NCBI GenBank assembly: GCA_017547525.1
Contig: JAFYPL010000026.1
Coordinates: 1 to 64,000 of the forward strand
Direction of reading: 5' to 3'
DNA: 64,000 nt
DNA from: Oscillospiraceae bacterium
Lineage (GTDB): Bacteria; Bacillota; Clostridia; Oscillospirales; Ruminococcaceae
Numbering within the stretch: the stretch's first letter is position 1; the number at the start of each line of letters is the position of its first letter. A program made the translations under genes and the position numbers. Positions 16,937 through 26,279 of this stretch are shown piece after piece. The notes beneath the pieces are model-generated. The model was given only the letters and a program-made list of their open reading frames with translations, did no database searches and was not told the DNA's origin.

Positions 16937-17968
16937 TTAATAGTAGAATCTGAAACCTGTTTTGTGGTAGTATGTTTCACCGCGGTGGAGAAGCATATTT
17001 GGCAGGTGAGAGTTGTTCAGGTTGTTTGGAGGGAACTGTGTTTCCAGTGCCACACCGCAGAACTGACCTGCACGTCTGTCTTTTGCAGGCATATCAGGTG
17101 TAAAGTTACCTGTGTAAACCTGTGAACCACACTGGTTTGTGAAAATGTCCATTTTCAGGCTGTCGTCACTGGATGTGAGTGTACCGAAACGGCGGTATTC
17201 ACTGCGGCCATTGTCACAGAAGAAATGATGGTCGATACCTTTTACTGATGGCTGTGCTGCGGCGGCTGCATCAATAGCAGGGCCCAGTTCTTTTTCTGTA
17301 AGGAAGTCAAATGGTGTACCTTCTACAGACCGTACAACACCTGTAGCCAGAACAGATTCATCAACTGGCATGTAGTAGTGGCTGTTCAGCTGCAGTTTGT
17401 GGTTGCGGATATCGCCTTCACCGTCAAGGTTGAAATAAGTGTGGTTGGAGAAACTTACCGGACATGTGGCTGTAGTTGTAGCCATGTATTCCAGCATCAG
17501 CAGGCCGCCACGGAATGTGTATTTTACGCTGAGAGAAACATTACCAGGGAAACCTTCGTCTCCGTCAGGGCTGAACACAGAGAATGTCATATAGTCTTCG
17601 TCAGCATCTGTCAGGTCAAAGAATTTTTTATCAAAACCGTCTGTGCCGCCGTGGAGACAGTGATTGCCATTATTTTTTGCCAGAGTGTATTTTTCTCCTT
17701 CCACATAGAATTCAGCATTTGCGATTCTGTTGCCTACACGGCCGCAGATAGCGCCGAAATATGTGCGGTCAGTATCATCTTCGTACTGGGCAAGGTTATC
17801 AAAACCCATTACAACGTCTTTTTTCACGCCGTTTTTGTCTGTAACAATCAGACTCTGGATAGTAGCGCCGTAGTTCAGTACAGACAGGCTGTTTCCGTTT
17901 TCGTCTGTCAGTGTGTAACGGTAGATTTCTCTGCCGTGTTTATCTGTGCCAAAAAAACTTTTTTCCAT
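16937..17968 (-). CDS. galM: aldose 1-epimerase (galactose mutarotase)
   Basis: A 343-residue cytoplasmic enzyme that interconverts alpha and beta aldoses. GalM motifs are present: NHCLHGGTDGFDKK, SFSNHTYFNLDG with the catalytic His, and VALETQFPPNNLN with the catalytic Glu near the C terminus. Normal length, single gene, AGGAGAT before the ATG. No galactose operon is nearby. Confidence 0.93.
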   Translation of the reverse strand: MEKSFFGTDKHGREIYRYTLTDENGNSLSVLNYGATIQSLIVTDKNGVKKDVVMGFDNLAQYEDDTDRTYFGAICGRVGNRIANAEFYVEGEKYTLAKNNGNHCLHGGTDGFDKKFFDLTDADEDYMTFSVFSPDGDEGFPGNVSLSVKYTFRGGLLMLEYMATTTATCPVSFSNHTYFNLDGEGDIRNHKLQLNSHYYMPVDESVLATGVVRSVEGTPFDFLTEKELGPAIDAAAAAQPSVKGIDHHFFCDNGRSEYRRFGTLTSSDDSLKMDIFTNQCGSQVYTGNFTPDMPAKDRRAGQFCGVALETQFPPNNLNNSHLPNMLLHRGETYYHKTGFRFYY

Positions 17969-18197
17969 AATATCTCCTATAATCTACTGGTGTTTTATTG
18001 TTTGTTATTGAGACTATTCTTACTCTTCATTCTACCATAAAAAGAAAAGATTACAATATTGTAATTGTTTGTGAAAAATATGGAAGCATTATTGAAAATA
18101 GCTTATCGATGGACTATAATGTAGGGTACGAATGTTATTTTTTTCTTGAAAACGACAATTTGAAAATATATAATAAAATTTTGGAAGGAGTGATGTT

Positions 18198-19175
18198 ATG
18201 GCTAAATATACAGCTGAAGAACTGGCACTGCGTAAAAGCCGCAGAAGAAAAAAGAAAATAGCCCGTCTGGCTGTTATGGGCGTATGTGTATGCGCCATGG
18301 CTTTTGGCATGGTAAAGCTGGTGGAAGGCATTATCGTGCCCGGTGAAAAAATTGAAACATCACGGTCCGTGGAACAGATACTGATACAGCAACCTAACAT
18401 TGATCTGGTAAAACAGGTGACACAGTGGGAAGGCTATACCGGTGAAGTGGCACAGACCATCAATCTGGAAAACACCATTCCTGAAATAGATATGGTACAG
18501 GTACCTGAAAGTGACCCTGTAGATATAAGTTATTTTGATGATGCTATCTTTCTGGGTGACAGTCTGGCAGACGGGTTCAAAGTATACACCCGTACCGGCT
18601 CACTGACACTGAAAGATTCCACAGCAGTATACCTGACACAGAAAAGTACATCTCCACGTACATTCCTGCAGCCTGGTGTAAGAATAGACGCCGGTGATGG
18701 TCTGGTAGATGTGTGGGCAGTAATAGAACAGCGTCAGCCTGGTAAAATGTACATTACTCTGGGCATAAACGCACTGATGGGTATGTCACCAGAAGATTTT
18801 ATAGCCAGCTACGAACAGCTGATAGATAAAATCCGCCGGACTTCCCCAAATACTATTATCTACGTAACCACAATCACTCCTACCACATACAGAACCAGCA
18901 TACAGAAACCACAGCTGTCCTTTGACAGAATATATTCTGCAAATAAACTGATAGCACAGATGTGCAGAAACAAAGGTCTGGGGCTGATAAATCTGTATGA
19001 CGTACTGAAAGATGACAGCGGTTATCTGCGCAGTGAAATTGCCCGGGCGGACGGCTACCATCTGACACCTACAGGCTATCAGCAGTGGCTGGATTACCTG
19101 ACAACACATACAATGTATGCGCCATGGAATCCATACCTGACATCCATAACCGCAGAAGAAGTACCTACAGTATAA
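18198..19175 (+). CDS. membrane-anchored SGNH/GDSL hydrolase
   Basis: A 325-residue protein with a basic N terminus (KSRRRKKK), one membrane helix at about 24-44 and an extracellular SGNH domain. Block I is AIFLGDSLADGF with the nucleophile Ser; Gly and Asn blocks are in MYITLGINALMG; the Asp-His pair is in ADGYHLTPTGYQQW. Such enzymes deacetylate cell-wall or capsular sugars or cleave acyl esters. GGAAGGAGTG precedes the ATG. The 230-nt upstream gap holds only AT-rich sequence with no clear consensus. Confidence 0.85.
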   Translation: MAKYTAEELALRKSRRRKKKIARLAVMGVCVCAMAFGMVKLVEGIIVPGEKIETSRSVEQILIQQPNIDLVKQVTQWEGYTGEVAQTINLENTIPEIDMVQVPESDPVDISYFDDAIFLGDSLADGFKVYTRTGSLTLKDSTAVYLTQKSTSPRTFLQPGVRIDAGDGLVDVWAVIEQRQPGKMYITLGINALMGMSPEDFIASYEQLIDKIRRTSPNTIIYVTTITPTTYRTSIQKPQLSFDRIYSANKLIAQMCRNKGLGLINLYDVLKDDSGYLRSEIARADGYHLTPTGYQQWLDYLTTHTMYAPWNPYLTSITAEEVPTV

Positions 19176-19181
19176 ATAAAC

Positions 19182-19211
19182 AAAGCGATGCAATGCATCG
19201 CTTTTATTTTT
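19182..19211. terminator. terminator after SGNH hydrolase gene
   Basis: AAAGCGATGC/GCATCGCTTT stem with 3-nt loop and T run. Confidence 0.8.
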
Positions 19212-19215
19212 CGCT

Positions 19216-19872
19216 CTATTTATTCAGCGGGCAATATTTTATACACAGACCGCATACAGCACCACGGCCAATATGTTTATACCGGTGCTTCATATGATTG
19301 GAACATTTGTCCCGGTTGAAAAACTCTTCTCTTTCCATACCTTCATGCCACATTTTTCCGCTGATAGCACCGGATGGGCATTTTTCTTTGCAGATATTGC
19401 AGCCTGTGCAAGGGTTTGGCGGCAATTCAGCCGGATTTTCAAATGGCGCATCAGTAAAAATAGTACCCAGACGTACTCTGGCACCGTAGTCTTTGTGCAG
19501 AAACAGGCAGGATTTGCCTATACTGCCAAGACCGGCCTGACGGGCAATAGCCTTGTGGGAATAGCGTCCACGGTAAAACCAGCCTTCATCATTTATACTC
19601 TGGCTGGCGGCCACAGTTATGTATTTATACCCGTTCTGCTCCAGCAGCAGTCCTGCCTGCAGCAGGCACTGGTCTATAAAGAAGTTAACTGTTCTGTAGT
19701 GGTTGAAATATGTATGGGTTGGCTGGGTTTCAATTTCGTCTATTATTGCGTCTGACAGTTTTACAACTATACTCATGGCGTTGTTCAGCCCGGATGGACC
19801 GTCTGTAACCTGACAGAATCCTACGTCGCTGATACCCAGTTCTTTCATTCTGTTTATAAGCTTTTCTTTCAT
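19216..19872 (-). CDS. short QueG-like 4Fe-4S protein
   Basis: A 218-residue protein related to epoxyqueuosine reductase but much shorter than true QueG (about 380). It keeps the double cluster motif CTGCNICKEKCPSGAIS near residue 155 and a second Cys set CGLCIKYCP at the end, plus the RQAGLGSIGKSCLFLHKDYGA-type loop. The N-terminal cobalamin barrel is largely missing, so it is more likely an accessory reductase than QueG itself. CAGGAGAAAAAAC precedes ATG. Confidence 0.75.
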   Translation of the reverse strand: MKEKLINRMKELGISDVGFCQVTDGPSGLNNAMSIVVKLSDAIIDEIETQPTHTYFNHYRTVNFFIDQCLLQAGLLLEQNGYKYITVAASQSINDEGWFYRGRYSHKAIARQAGLGSIGKSCLFLHKDYGARVRLGTIFTDAPFENPAELPPNPCTGCNICKEKCPSGAISGKMWHEGMEREEFFNRDKCSNHMKHRYKHIGRGAVCGLCIKYCPLNK

Positions 19873-19991
19873 GTTTTTTCTCCTGTTATTTTAAACTATC
19901 TTAACAGAAAAACAGTTGTTCTTCAATAGAATATATTTTAATTAAAATTAATTTTTTCTCAGAAAAAAATTAACAAAGCATGGTTTATTTG

Positions 19992-20020
19992 TTGAAAACG
20001 ATTTTTAAATATGTTATTCT
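19992..20020 (+). promoter_or_regulatory. sigma-A-like promoter
   Basis: TTGAAA (19992-19997), 17 nt, TATTCT (20015-20020), 43 nt before the membrane protein gene. Confidence 0.5.
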
Positions 20021-20062
20021 AATTTAGTATGCGAAAAAACAAACAACAATAAAGGTGTAAAA

Positions 20063-21217
20063 ATGAATCAGAAAAAAGCAATAGATAAAGAAACGTACAT
20101 AGTACTGTTTGTGGTGATAGGCGGTTTTGCCGCACTGGGCAATGTAATGGGTATAGGCAACCTGTTCAACACTATTATGAACACTGCCCATGACCTGCTG
20201 CTGAACACAGTATTTTTCATTATGGCGATTTCCGTTGTTACAGGTGCACTGTCCCAGCTGATGGCTGAATTCGGTGTCATTTCCCTGCTGAACAAACTTA
20301 TATCCCCTCTGATGAGACCTATTTATGGTCTGCCTGGGGCTGCAAGTCTGGGCGTGGTATCCACATTTGTATCAGATAACCCTGCTATTCTTTCACTGGC
20401 TAAAAACGACGGTTTTACAAAATATTTCAAACCTTATCAGATTCCTGCCCTGTGCAATCTGGGCACCAGCTTTGGCATGGGTATGATTCTGGTTACATAC
20501 ATGATGGGGCTGCGTCAGGAAGGCATCATCAGTGCCGCACTTATCGGTGTGCTGGGTGCATGTATCGGCAGTGTTGTTTCCGTAAGACTGATGCTGAACA
20601 AAACAAAAAGATATTATAACGTTTCAAAAGAAGAAGCAAAATTTGACCATAGCCGTAAAGCTGACAAAATAGATGGTGACGAAATGCGCACAGTACATGG
20701 CTCCGCTATGGAAAGAGCACTGAACGCTATTCTGGAAGGCGGTAAAACCGGTGTACAGCTGGGTATGGATATTATTCCTGGCGTACTGTGCATCTGTACT
20801 TTTGTAATGATACTCACATTCGGCGCACCAGCTGATGGTATCTACACAGGTGCTGCATACGAAGGCGTAGGTCTGCTGCCTATGCTGGGTGACATGATTG
20901 CTCCGCTGACAAATGTGCTGTTTGGTTTCAAAGACCCTTCAAATATCGCATTCCCTATTACCAGTCTGGGTGCTACAGGTGCCGCAATGGCCCTGGTACC
21001 ACGTATGCTGGAAACAGGTGCTGCAGGTCTGAACGAAATCGCAGTATTCACAGCTATGGGTATGTGCTGGTCCGGCTATCTGTCCACACATATTTCCATG
21101 ATGGACGCTCTGGACAGACGCCAGTTTATCAAAGACGCAATCGTTTCCCATACATTCGGCGGCCTGTGTGCAGGTATTGCCGCACATTACATCTATCTGC
21201 TGTTTTCTCTTATATAA
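20063..21217 (+). CDS. Gate-domain (nucleoside recognition) membrane protein
   Basis: A 384-residue inner-membrane protein with about nine helices, similar in layout to fused SpmA/SpmB-type Gate domain proteins and to the clostridial CD0519/CD1768-type membrane proteins. SDNPAILSLAKNDGF, FGMGMILVTYMMG and KDPSNIAFPITSLGATGAA fit the Gate motif. Substrate unknown; nucleosides or metal ions are suggested for relatives. Monocistronic with its own promoter and terminator. Confidence 0.75.
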   Translation: MNQKKAIDKETYIVLFVVIGGFAALGNVMGIGNLFNTIMNTAHDLLLNTVFFIMAISVVTGALSQLMAEFGVISLLNKLISPLMRPIYGLPGAASLGVVSTFVSDNPAILSLAKNDGFTKYFKPYQIPALCNLGTSFGMGMILVTYMMGLRQEGIISAALIGVLGACIGSVVSVRLMLNKTKRYYNVSKEEAKFDHSRKADKIDGDEMRTVHGSAMERALNAILEGGKTGVQLGMDIIPGVLCICTFVMILTFGAPADGIYTGAAYEGVGLLPMLGDMIAPLTNVLFGFKDPSNIAFPITSLGATGAAMALVPRMLETGAAGLNEIAVFTAMGMCWSGYLSTHISMMDALDRRQFIKDAIVSHTFGGLCAGIAAHYIYLLFSLI

Positions 21218-21226
21218 ACCATATTT

Positions 21227-21257
21227 CACCGGAGTGCTTGACGCTCCGGTGTTTTTT
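21227..21257 (+). terminator. terminator of Gate-domain gene
   Basis: CACCGGAG/CTCCGGTG stem followed by a T run. Confidence 0.8.
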
Positions 21258-21460
21258 ATAGGTATCTACTATGTTTTGTGATAAAATCACAGATGTATTG
21301 CAATATACACTAAAACAGTATATATTAAAGCCATGATAAAAATTACATAAATATCTCTGTGTTATAAAATTAACTATGGAATTTTAGCACAGACTATTGT
21401 ATAATAATAATGTTGTACTTATGTGTACCATTATCGAAATAAAACTTTACGGAGTAAAAA

Positions 21461-22177
21461 ATGTTAGAGTTAAGAAATATTAGCTATTCAGTATCCGATA
21501 ACGGAAGAACAAAGGATATTCTGAAAAATATAAACCTTACTATCGATGACAGATTTGTGGTTATCACAGGTCCTAACGGCAGTGGTAAATCCACACTGGC
21601 AAAAATCATCGCAGGTATCATCACACCTACATCCGGCCAGATTCTGCTGGACGGTGAAGACATCACAGAAATGAACATCACAGACCGCGCAAAAGCAGGC
21701 ATCAGCTTTGCTTTCCAGCAGCCTGTACGTTTCAAAGGCATCACAGTAAAAGACCTGATCAACCTGGCAGCAGGCAGAAAAATCTCTTTTACAGAAGCAT
21801 GCAACTATCTGTCTGAAGTAGGTCTGTGTGCCCGCGATTACATCAACCGCGAAGTAAACGCATCCCTGTCCGGCGGTGAGCTGAAAAGAATTGAAATCGC
21901 TATGATTCTGGCACGTGGTACAAAACTGTCTCTGTTTGACGAACCTGAAGCAGGTATCGACCTGTGGAGTTTCAACAGCCTGATCAGAGTGTTTGAAGCT
22001 ATGCACGAAAGCATCAAAGGCAATATCCTGATTATTTCCCATCAGGAAAGAATTCTGGAAATCGCTGACAAAATCGTACTGCTGAAAGACGGCGAAATCG
22101 CACAGATAGGTACAAAGGACGAAATCATGCCACAGATTCTGGGCGTGGCTACAGTATGTCCACAGATTAAGGAGTAA
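21461..22177 (+). CDS. smsC: SufC-like ATPase of a minimal SUF (SmsC)
   Basis: A 238-residue ABC-type ATPase for Fe-S cluster assembly. Walker A GPNGSGKST, signature LSGGELKR and Walker B LSLFDEPEAG are intact. In the minimal two-gene system (SUF-like minimal system, SmsCB) SmsC powers the scaffold SmsB without SufS, SufU or SufD. Here no cysteine desulfurase gene is adjacent. Starts behind GGAG and runs into smsB 3 nt later. The 243-nt gap upstream includes a TATAAT near 21397 but no clear -35. Confidence 0.88.
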   Translation: MLELRNISYSVSDNGRTKDILKNINLTIDDRFVVITGPNGSGKSTLAKIIAGIITPTSGQILLDGEDITEMNITDRAKAGISFAFQQPVRFKGITVKDLINLAAGRKISFTEACNYLSEVGLCARDYINREVNASLSGGELKRIEIAMILARGTKLSLFDEPEAGIDLWSFNSLIRVFEAMHESIKGNILIISHQERILEIADKIVLLKDGEIAQIGTKDEIMPQILGVATVCPQIKE

Positions 22178-22180
22178 ATT

Positions 22181-23110
22181 ATGGCAATGACATTGGATAA
22201 AATACAGCTGAATCTTCTGGAACAGGTAGCTGACCTGCACGAAGTACCATCCGGCGCATACAACATCCGCGCAAACGGTACTTCGGCTGCACGCAACACA
22301 ACAGCAAACATTGATATCGTTCCAAAAGAAGATAAAGACGGCATTGATATTATCATCAAACCAGGCACAAAGAAAGAAAGTATTCATATTCCAGTACTGC
22401 TGTCCGAAAGTGGTATTGAAGAAATGGTATATAACGATTTCCACATCGGCGAAGACTGTGATGTAGTTATTATCGCAGGCTGTGGCATCCACAACGGTGG
22501 TGACAAAGCAAGCAAACATGACGGTATCCACAGCTTTTTCATCGGCAAAAACGCTAAAGTAAAATATGTGGAAAAACACTATGGCTACGGTGACGGCCGC
22601 GGTGAAAAAATTATGAACCCTGTGACAGTTATCGAAATGGACGAAAACAGCTATTTCGAAATGGAAACAGCACAGATTCGTGGCGTGGACTCCACAAATC
22701 GTAAAACAACTGCAAAACTGGCAGATGGTGCTACACTGATTATCGGTGAAAAACTGCTGACACACGGCAGCCAGACAGCTATCACAGAATTCGAAGTGGA
22801 TCTGTACGGCGAAAACTCATCTGCACATGTAGTTTCCCGTTCTGTTGCACAGGATGATTCATATCAGGAATTTATCTCCCGTGTATACGGTAACAATGCT
22901 TGCAGTGGCCATACAGAATGTGACGCTATCGTTATGAACAACGCAAGAGTTGCTGCTGTACCGGAAATCAAGGCTAACCACGTGGAAGCAAGCCTGATTC
23001 ACGAAGCAGCTATCGGTAAAATCGCAGGCGAACAGCTGATCAAACTGATGACACTGGGCCTGTCCGAAAAAGAAGCAGAAGAACAGATTATCTCCGGCTT
23101 CCTGAAATAA
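22181..23110 (+). CDS. smsB: SufB/SufD-family Fe-S scaffold (SmsB)
   Basis: A 309-residue right-handed beta-helix protein of the SufBD family, shorter than SufB (about 470). The C-terminal region with SGHTECDAIVMNN and ANHVEASLIHEAAIGKI is the conserved SufB core. The only SufBD protein in the locus, it likely forms a homodimer with SmsC. Co-transcribed with smsC; ends at a terminator. Confidence 0.88.
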   Translation: MAMTLDKIQLNLLEQVADLHEVPSGAYNIRANGTSAARNTTANIDIVPKEDKDGIDIIIKPGTKKESIHIPVLLSESGIEEMVYNDFHIGEDCDVVIIAGCGIHNGGDKASKHDGIHSFFIGKNAKVKYVEKHYGYGDGRGEKIMNPVTVIEMDENSYFEMETAQIRGVDSTNRKTTAKLADGATLIIGEKLLTHGSQTAITEFEVDLYGENSSAHVVSRSVAQDDSYQEFISRVYGNNACSGHTECDAIVMNNARVAAVPEIKANHVEASLIHEAAIGKIAGEQLIKLMTLGLSEKEAEEQIISGFLK

Positions 23111-23118
23111 TAAACAGC

Positions 23119-23147
23119 AAAAGCAAGGCATACAGCCTTGCTTTTTT
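23119..23147 (+). terminator. terminator of smsCB
   Basis: AAGCAAGGC/GCCTTGCTT stem then TTTTTT. Confidence 0.8.
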
Positions 23148-23170
23148 ATTTATCTGAAAATATTCAAATC

Positions 23171-23202
23171 AAAAAGGCAAGGTGATTTCACCTTGCCTTT
23201 AT
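23171..23202 (-). terminator. terminator of fakA operon
   Basis: 12-bp stem AAAGGCAAGGTG/CACCTTGCCTTT with A run on the left, a T run on the minus strand. Confidence 0.8.
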
Positions 23203-23212
23203 ATTTTATAAA

Positions 23213-24883
23213 TTATTCAACAGAAATCAGATAGTAGTATACAGGCTGGTTACCTTCCAGTGTTGTTACTTCCGCTGTTTTTGGTGCGCGTTTTCTTACT
23301 TCTTCTGCTACTGCTTCAGCTTCTTCACCTGTGATGCCTTCGCCGTAGATGATTGTGATGAAGGAAGAATCACGGTTCATCATCTGTTTTGCCAGTTTAA
23401 CTGCAGCTTTTTCTACGCTCTTTTCTACGAAAGACAGTTTGCTGTTTTCCATAGCCAGAATGTCGCCACGTTTGATTTTGTGACCTTCAAAGTCAGAGTT
23501 TCTAGCAGCAAATGTGATAGAACCTGTCTGTACGCCTTCTGCTGCCATGCCCATTGTAACTGCGTTTTCTTTTGCAGATGCTTCTGGGTCAAAGTTCAGC
23601 ATAGCTGTCATACCCTGTGGTACTGTTCTTGTAGGCAGAACGATCAGTTCTCTGTCAGCCAGTTTTGCAGCCTGTTCTGCAGCCATGATGATGTTTTTGT
23701 TGTTTGGCAGAACAAAGATTGTTTTTGCTGGTACAGACTGTGCTGCACGCAGGATATCTTCTGTGGATGGGTTCATTGTCTGACCGCCTGTTACAACAGC
23801 GTCAACACCCAGATCACGGAACATGTTTTCCAGACCTTCGCCAGCAGCTACTGCTACGAAACCGAATTTTACATCGTTGTCTACTGCCATGTATTTGAAC
23901 TGTTCATCGCTGCCAGCTTCGCTAGCCTGTTTTGCCAGACTTTCGCCTTTAAAGCTGATTTCAGCCAGCTGTTCGTTCATGTTTTCGATTTTGATGTTTG
24001 TCATTGCGCCGTGTTTTACAGCTTCAGCCAGAGCTTTGCCTGGGTTAGCTGTATTTACGTAACATTTGATGAGACCTTCGTCATCTACTACTGCTACGTT
24101 TTCACCGATCATTTCCAACAGTGCACGCAGTTTTTCTGCGCTTGCTTTTTCATTTTTGTGTACGATGAATTCTGTACGGTAGCCGTTTTCTACTGTTTTT
24201 TCCAGTTCTTTGGAGTAAACGCCTTTTGCTTCAAAGCTTTCTGCAGCTGGTTTCTTTTCTTCTTCTGTTTCGATCATGCCTTCGCCTTTGAATACTTTCA
24301 GCATGCCTTCGAATACGTAGATGATACCCCGGCCGCCTGCGTCAACAACGCCTGCTTTTTTCAGTACTGGCAGCAGTTCTGGTGTGTTAGCCAGAGAAAC
24401 TTTAGCAGCTTCAACTACTGCGGACCACAGTACAACAACGTCTGTTTCGTCCATTGTTTCAGCTTTTTCACAAGCTTCACGTGCTACTGTCAGGATAGTA
24501 CCTTCTGTAGGTTTCATAACTGCTTTGTATGCAGAGTCTACACCTTTTCTCAGTGCAGCTTTCAGGTCTGCAGCATCAGCTGTTGTTTTATCTTTCAGTG
24601 CTTTGGAGAAGCCACGGAACAGCAGGGATGAGATAACACCACTGTTACCACGTGCGCCGCGCAGCATGCAGCTAGCAGCTGTGGAAGCTACCTGAGCTAC
24701 TGTGCAGTCATCGCTCATGGCCATCAGGTCTTTTCTTGCGGCACCGATTGTCATAGACATATTTGTACCTGTATCGCCGTCTGGTACAGGGAATACGTTC
24801 AGTTCGTCAACTGTTGTTTTGTTGTTTATAATTGCGTTTGCACCTGAAACGATGGCATCACGCAGCATTTTACCAGTAATCAT
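23213..24883 (-). CDS. fakA: fatty acid kinase ATP-binding subunit (DAK2 domain, YloV/FakA)
   Basis: A 556-residue cytoplasmic kinase subunit that phosphorylates fatty acids presented by DegV-type FakB proteins. The N-terminal DAK2 domain has DGDTGTNMSMT and GARGNSGVISS; a middle domain and a C-terminal DegV-like domain with TGGQTMNPST and FVLPNNKNIIMAA follow. Usual length for Firmicutes. It follows the Asp23-like gene with 25 nt between, the common clostridial order. A DegV protein is encoded at 54031-54861 and could be its partner. Confidence 0.92.
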   Translation of the reverse strand: MITGKMLRDAIVSGANAIINNKTTVDELNVFPVPDGDTGTNMSMTIGAARKDLMAMSDDCTVAQVASTAASCMLRGARGNSGVISSLLFRGFSKALKDKTTADAADLKAALRKGVDSAYKAVMKPTEGTILTVAREACEKAETMDETDVVVLWSAVVEAAKVSLANTPELLPVLKKAGVVDAGGRGIIYVFEGMLKVFKGEGMIETEEEKKPAAESFEAKGVYSKELEKTVENGYRTEFIVHKNEKASAEKLRALLEMIGENVAVVDDEGLIKCYVNTANPGKALAEAVKHGAMTNIKIENMNEQLAEISFKGESLAKQASEAGSDEQFKYMAVDNDVKFGFVAVAAGEGLENMFRDLGVDAVVTGGQTMNPSTEDILRAAQSVPAKTIFVLPNNKNIIMAAEQAAKLADRELIVLPTRTVPQGMTAMLNFDPEASAKENAVTMGMAAEGVQTGSITFAARNSDFEGHKIKRGDILAMENSKLSFVEKSVEKAAVKLAKQMMNRDSSFITIIYGEGITGEEAEAVAEEVRKRAPKTAEVTTLEGNQPVYYYLISVE

Positions 24884-24908
24884 TTGTTCACCTCAATAAA
24901 AATATGAA

Positions 24909-25262
24909 TTATTCTGTAATAATATCGTCTACTGAAACATTGATTCTTTTTACTTTAAGATTTGTAGCGTGTTCCACGGCATAGGCAACTCTTTCTTTGA
25001 TGTTATCCACAATAGTGGCAATATTAACACCGTAAGTGATTTTGATATGCAGATCAATAACCAGCTGATCGTCTTCTACGTCTACAACCACGCCTCTGTC
25101 CGGAATATCTTTACCGAAAACCATTGTTTTCAGGCTGTCTTTGGCACCTGCAGTGCTCATGCCTGCAACACCGTAGCAGCTGGTGATAGCATAGCCAACC
25201 AGACTGGCGAAATAGTCGTTTGTAAGGCTTACATTGCCTTTAGCGTTATAAAGTTTAATCAT
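24909..25262 (-). CDS. Asp23/Gls24 family envelope stress protein
   Basis: A 117-residue Asp23-type protein, as is usual upstream of fakA. The conserved SCYGVAGMSTAGAKDSL and LVIDLHIKITYGVNIATIV segments and the final VKRINVSVDDI are seen. Relatives coat the inner face of the membrane. First gene of the operon; AAAAGGAGC precedes the ATG. Confidence 0.9.
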   Translation of the reverse strand: MIKLYNAKGNVSLTNDYFASLVGYAITSCYGVAGMSTAGAKDSLKTMVFGKDIPDRGVVVDVEDDQLVIDLHIKITYGVNIATIVDNIKERVAYAVEHATNLKVKRINVSVDDIITE

Positions 25263-25363
25263 AACAAAAAGCTCCTTTTCTGCAAATGAATGCTGTAGAA
25301 TTTGCTATTTATTTTTATCTAAAATCATATTAATAGGCATACATACCCATAATAATCTTATAT

Positions 25364-25392
25364 ATTATAACTCATAAAGTGTGATATGTATA
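25364..25392 (-). promoter_or_regulatory. promoter of asp23-fakA operon
   Basis: On the minus strand TATACA (25392-25387), 17 nt, TATAAT (25369-25364), about 100 nt before the first start codon. Confidence 0.45.
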
Positions 25393-25511
25393 TACTTTTG
25401 TAAATTTTTTATTAAATAAAACAATAATTTAGTAAATTTTTCCTCTGAAATATTGCATTTCGCTTAAAAAAACACAACAAACAGTATCAAAAATCACATA
25501 CCTGATAAAGC

Positions 25512-25895
25512 TTAGTCATTGTCAGTTACTACGTAACCCAGTTCAGCCAGCTGATTCACCACATCGGCAGGAATATCGGCATAATCGCCACCGTCCAGTT
25601 TCAGACACCAGTGCATGTCAGCACCTGCTGGCCAGGTTTCCTGCAAAGCGCCTGTAACCAGTATAATTTTGTCGCCTGTGGAGTATTTATTGAATGCTTT
25701 TTTCTTTGGTGTCTGGTCACTGATTACCACAGGGGTTTCATCCATGTACACCATATTCACACCTGATTCTGTTTTGATAACCAGGCCGGTGTCAATGCCT
25801 AAACCGCCGTAAATAACAGCAAACACTGCCATTGCCAGTGCAATCAGCGCTAAAGGAATAAGTCTTTTTCTGTTTATAGGTCTGCTTTTTTTCAT
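25512..25895 (-). CDS. small single-pass membrane protein
   Basis: A 127-residue protein with basic N terminus (KKSRPINRKR), one helix at about 13-33 and an extracytoplasmic domain with DMHWCLKLDGGDYADIPADV. Family unknown to me. The start ATG has GGGAGG 6 nt upstream; an earlier in-frame ATG would add an implausible leader. Monocistronic, next to the tRNA-Ser gene. Confidence 0.65.
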   Translation of the reverse strand: MKKSRPINRKRLIPLALIALAMAVFAVIYGGLGIDTGLVIKTESGVNMVYMDETPVVISDQTPKKKAFNKYSTGDKIILVTGALQETWPAGADMHWCLKLDGGDYADIPADVVNQLAELGYVVTDND

Positions 25896-25963
25896 AATAA
25901 CCTCCCGGGTGTGTATACACCTGATTGTAAATTTATAGTATAGAAATTTCTGTTTATCAAAAG

Positions 25964-25988
25964 AAAAACTCCGCACAGGCGGAGTTTT
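25964..25988 (-). terminator. terminator of tRNA-Ser
   Basis: AACTCCGC/GCGGAGTT stem with flanking T on the minus strand, immediately after the tRNA 3' end. Confidence 0.75.
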
Positions 25989-25989
25989 C

Positions 25990-26081
25990 TGGCGGAGGCG
26001 AAGAGATTTGAACTCTTGCGATAGGAAACCTACCCTACCGGATTTCGAATCCGGACTCTTCAGCCACTTGAGTACGCCTCC
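25990..26081 (-). tRNA. tRNA-Ser (anticodon CGA)
   Basis: A 92-nt class II tRNA with encoded CCA. Acceptor GGAGGCG/CGCCTCC with G discriminator; anticodon stem CCGGA/TCCGG holding loop TTCGAAA, giving anticodon CGA that reads UCG; a long variable arm; T loop TTCAAAT. Serine identity follows from the variable arm and the anticodon. Confidence 0.95.
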
Positions 26082-26137
26082 ATAGATTCCACTGATTAGT
26101 ATATCATTTTATAAAAAACAAATCAATAATTTTCCTT

Positions 26138-26187
26138 GTGTACAGGCAGTCTGTACACTTGACTATATTTTAACAAGCCTTTACAAA
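26138..26187 (+). promoter_or_regulatory. palindromic operator and promoter of ABC importer
   Basis: A perfect 8-5-8 inverted repeat, GTGTACAG-GCAGT-CTGTACAC (26138-26158), abuts a -35 TTGACT (26159-26164), with TACAAA (26182-26187) 17 nt on. A repressor or activator site is likely. No regulator gene is adjacent. Confidence 0.6.
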
Positions 26188-26279
26188 TGTTGCCGTAGCA
26201 ACAGATATTATAAACCTATTGTGATACAATGCAAATATAACAAACAATGCCCCCGGGCTATAGAGAAAGGATATATACT

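Noticed and set aside
21488..22765. 425-codon minus-strand open frame across smsCB
   Set aside because: It is the complement of two well-supported genes, is rich in Cys, Phe and His as antisense frames here are, and has no start signals.
23480..24631. 383-codon plus-strand open frame inside fakA
   Set aside because: Cys/Phe-rich antisense shadow of the conserved kinase gene; no domain seen.
26082..26279. TPP riboswitch before the NMT1-like importer
   Set aside because: The CTGAGA and ACCTGA-type core of the TPP aptamer is missing; there is only the palindromic operator.
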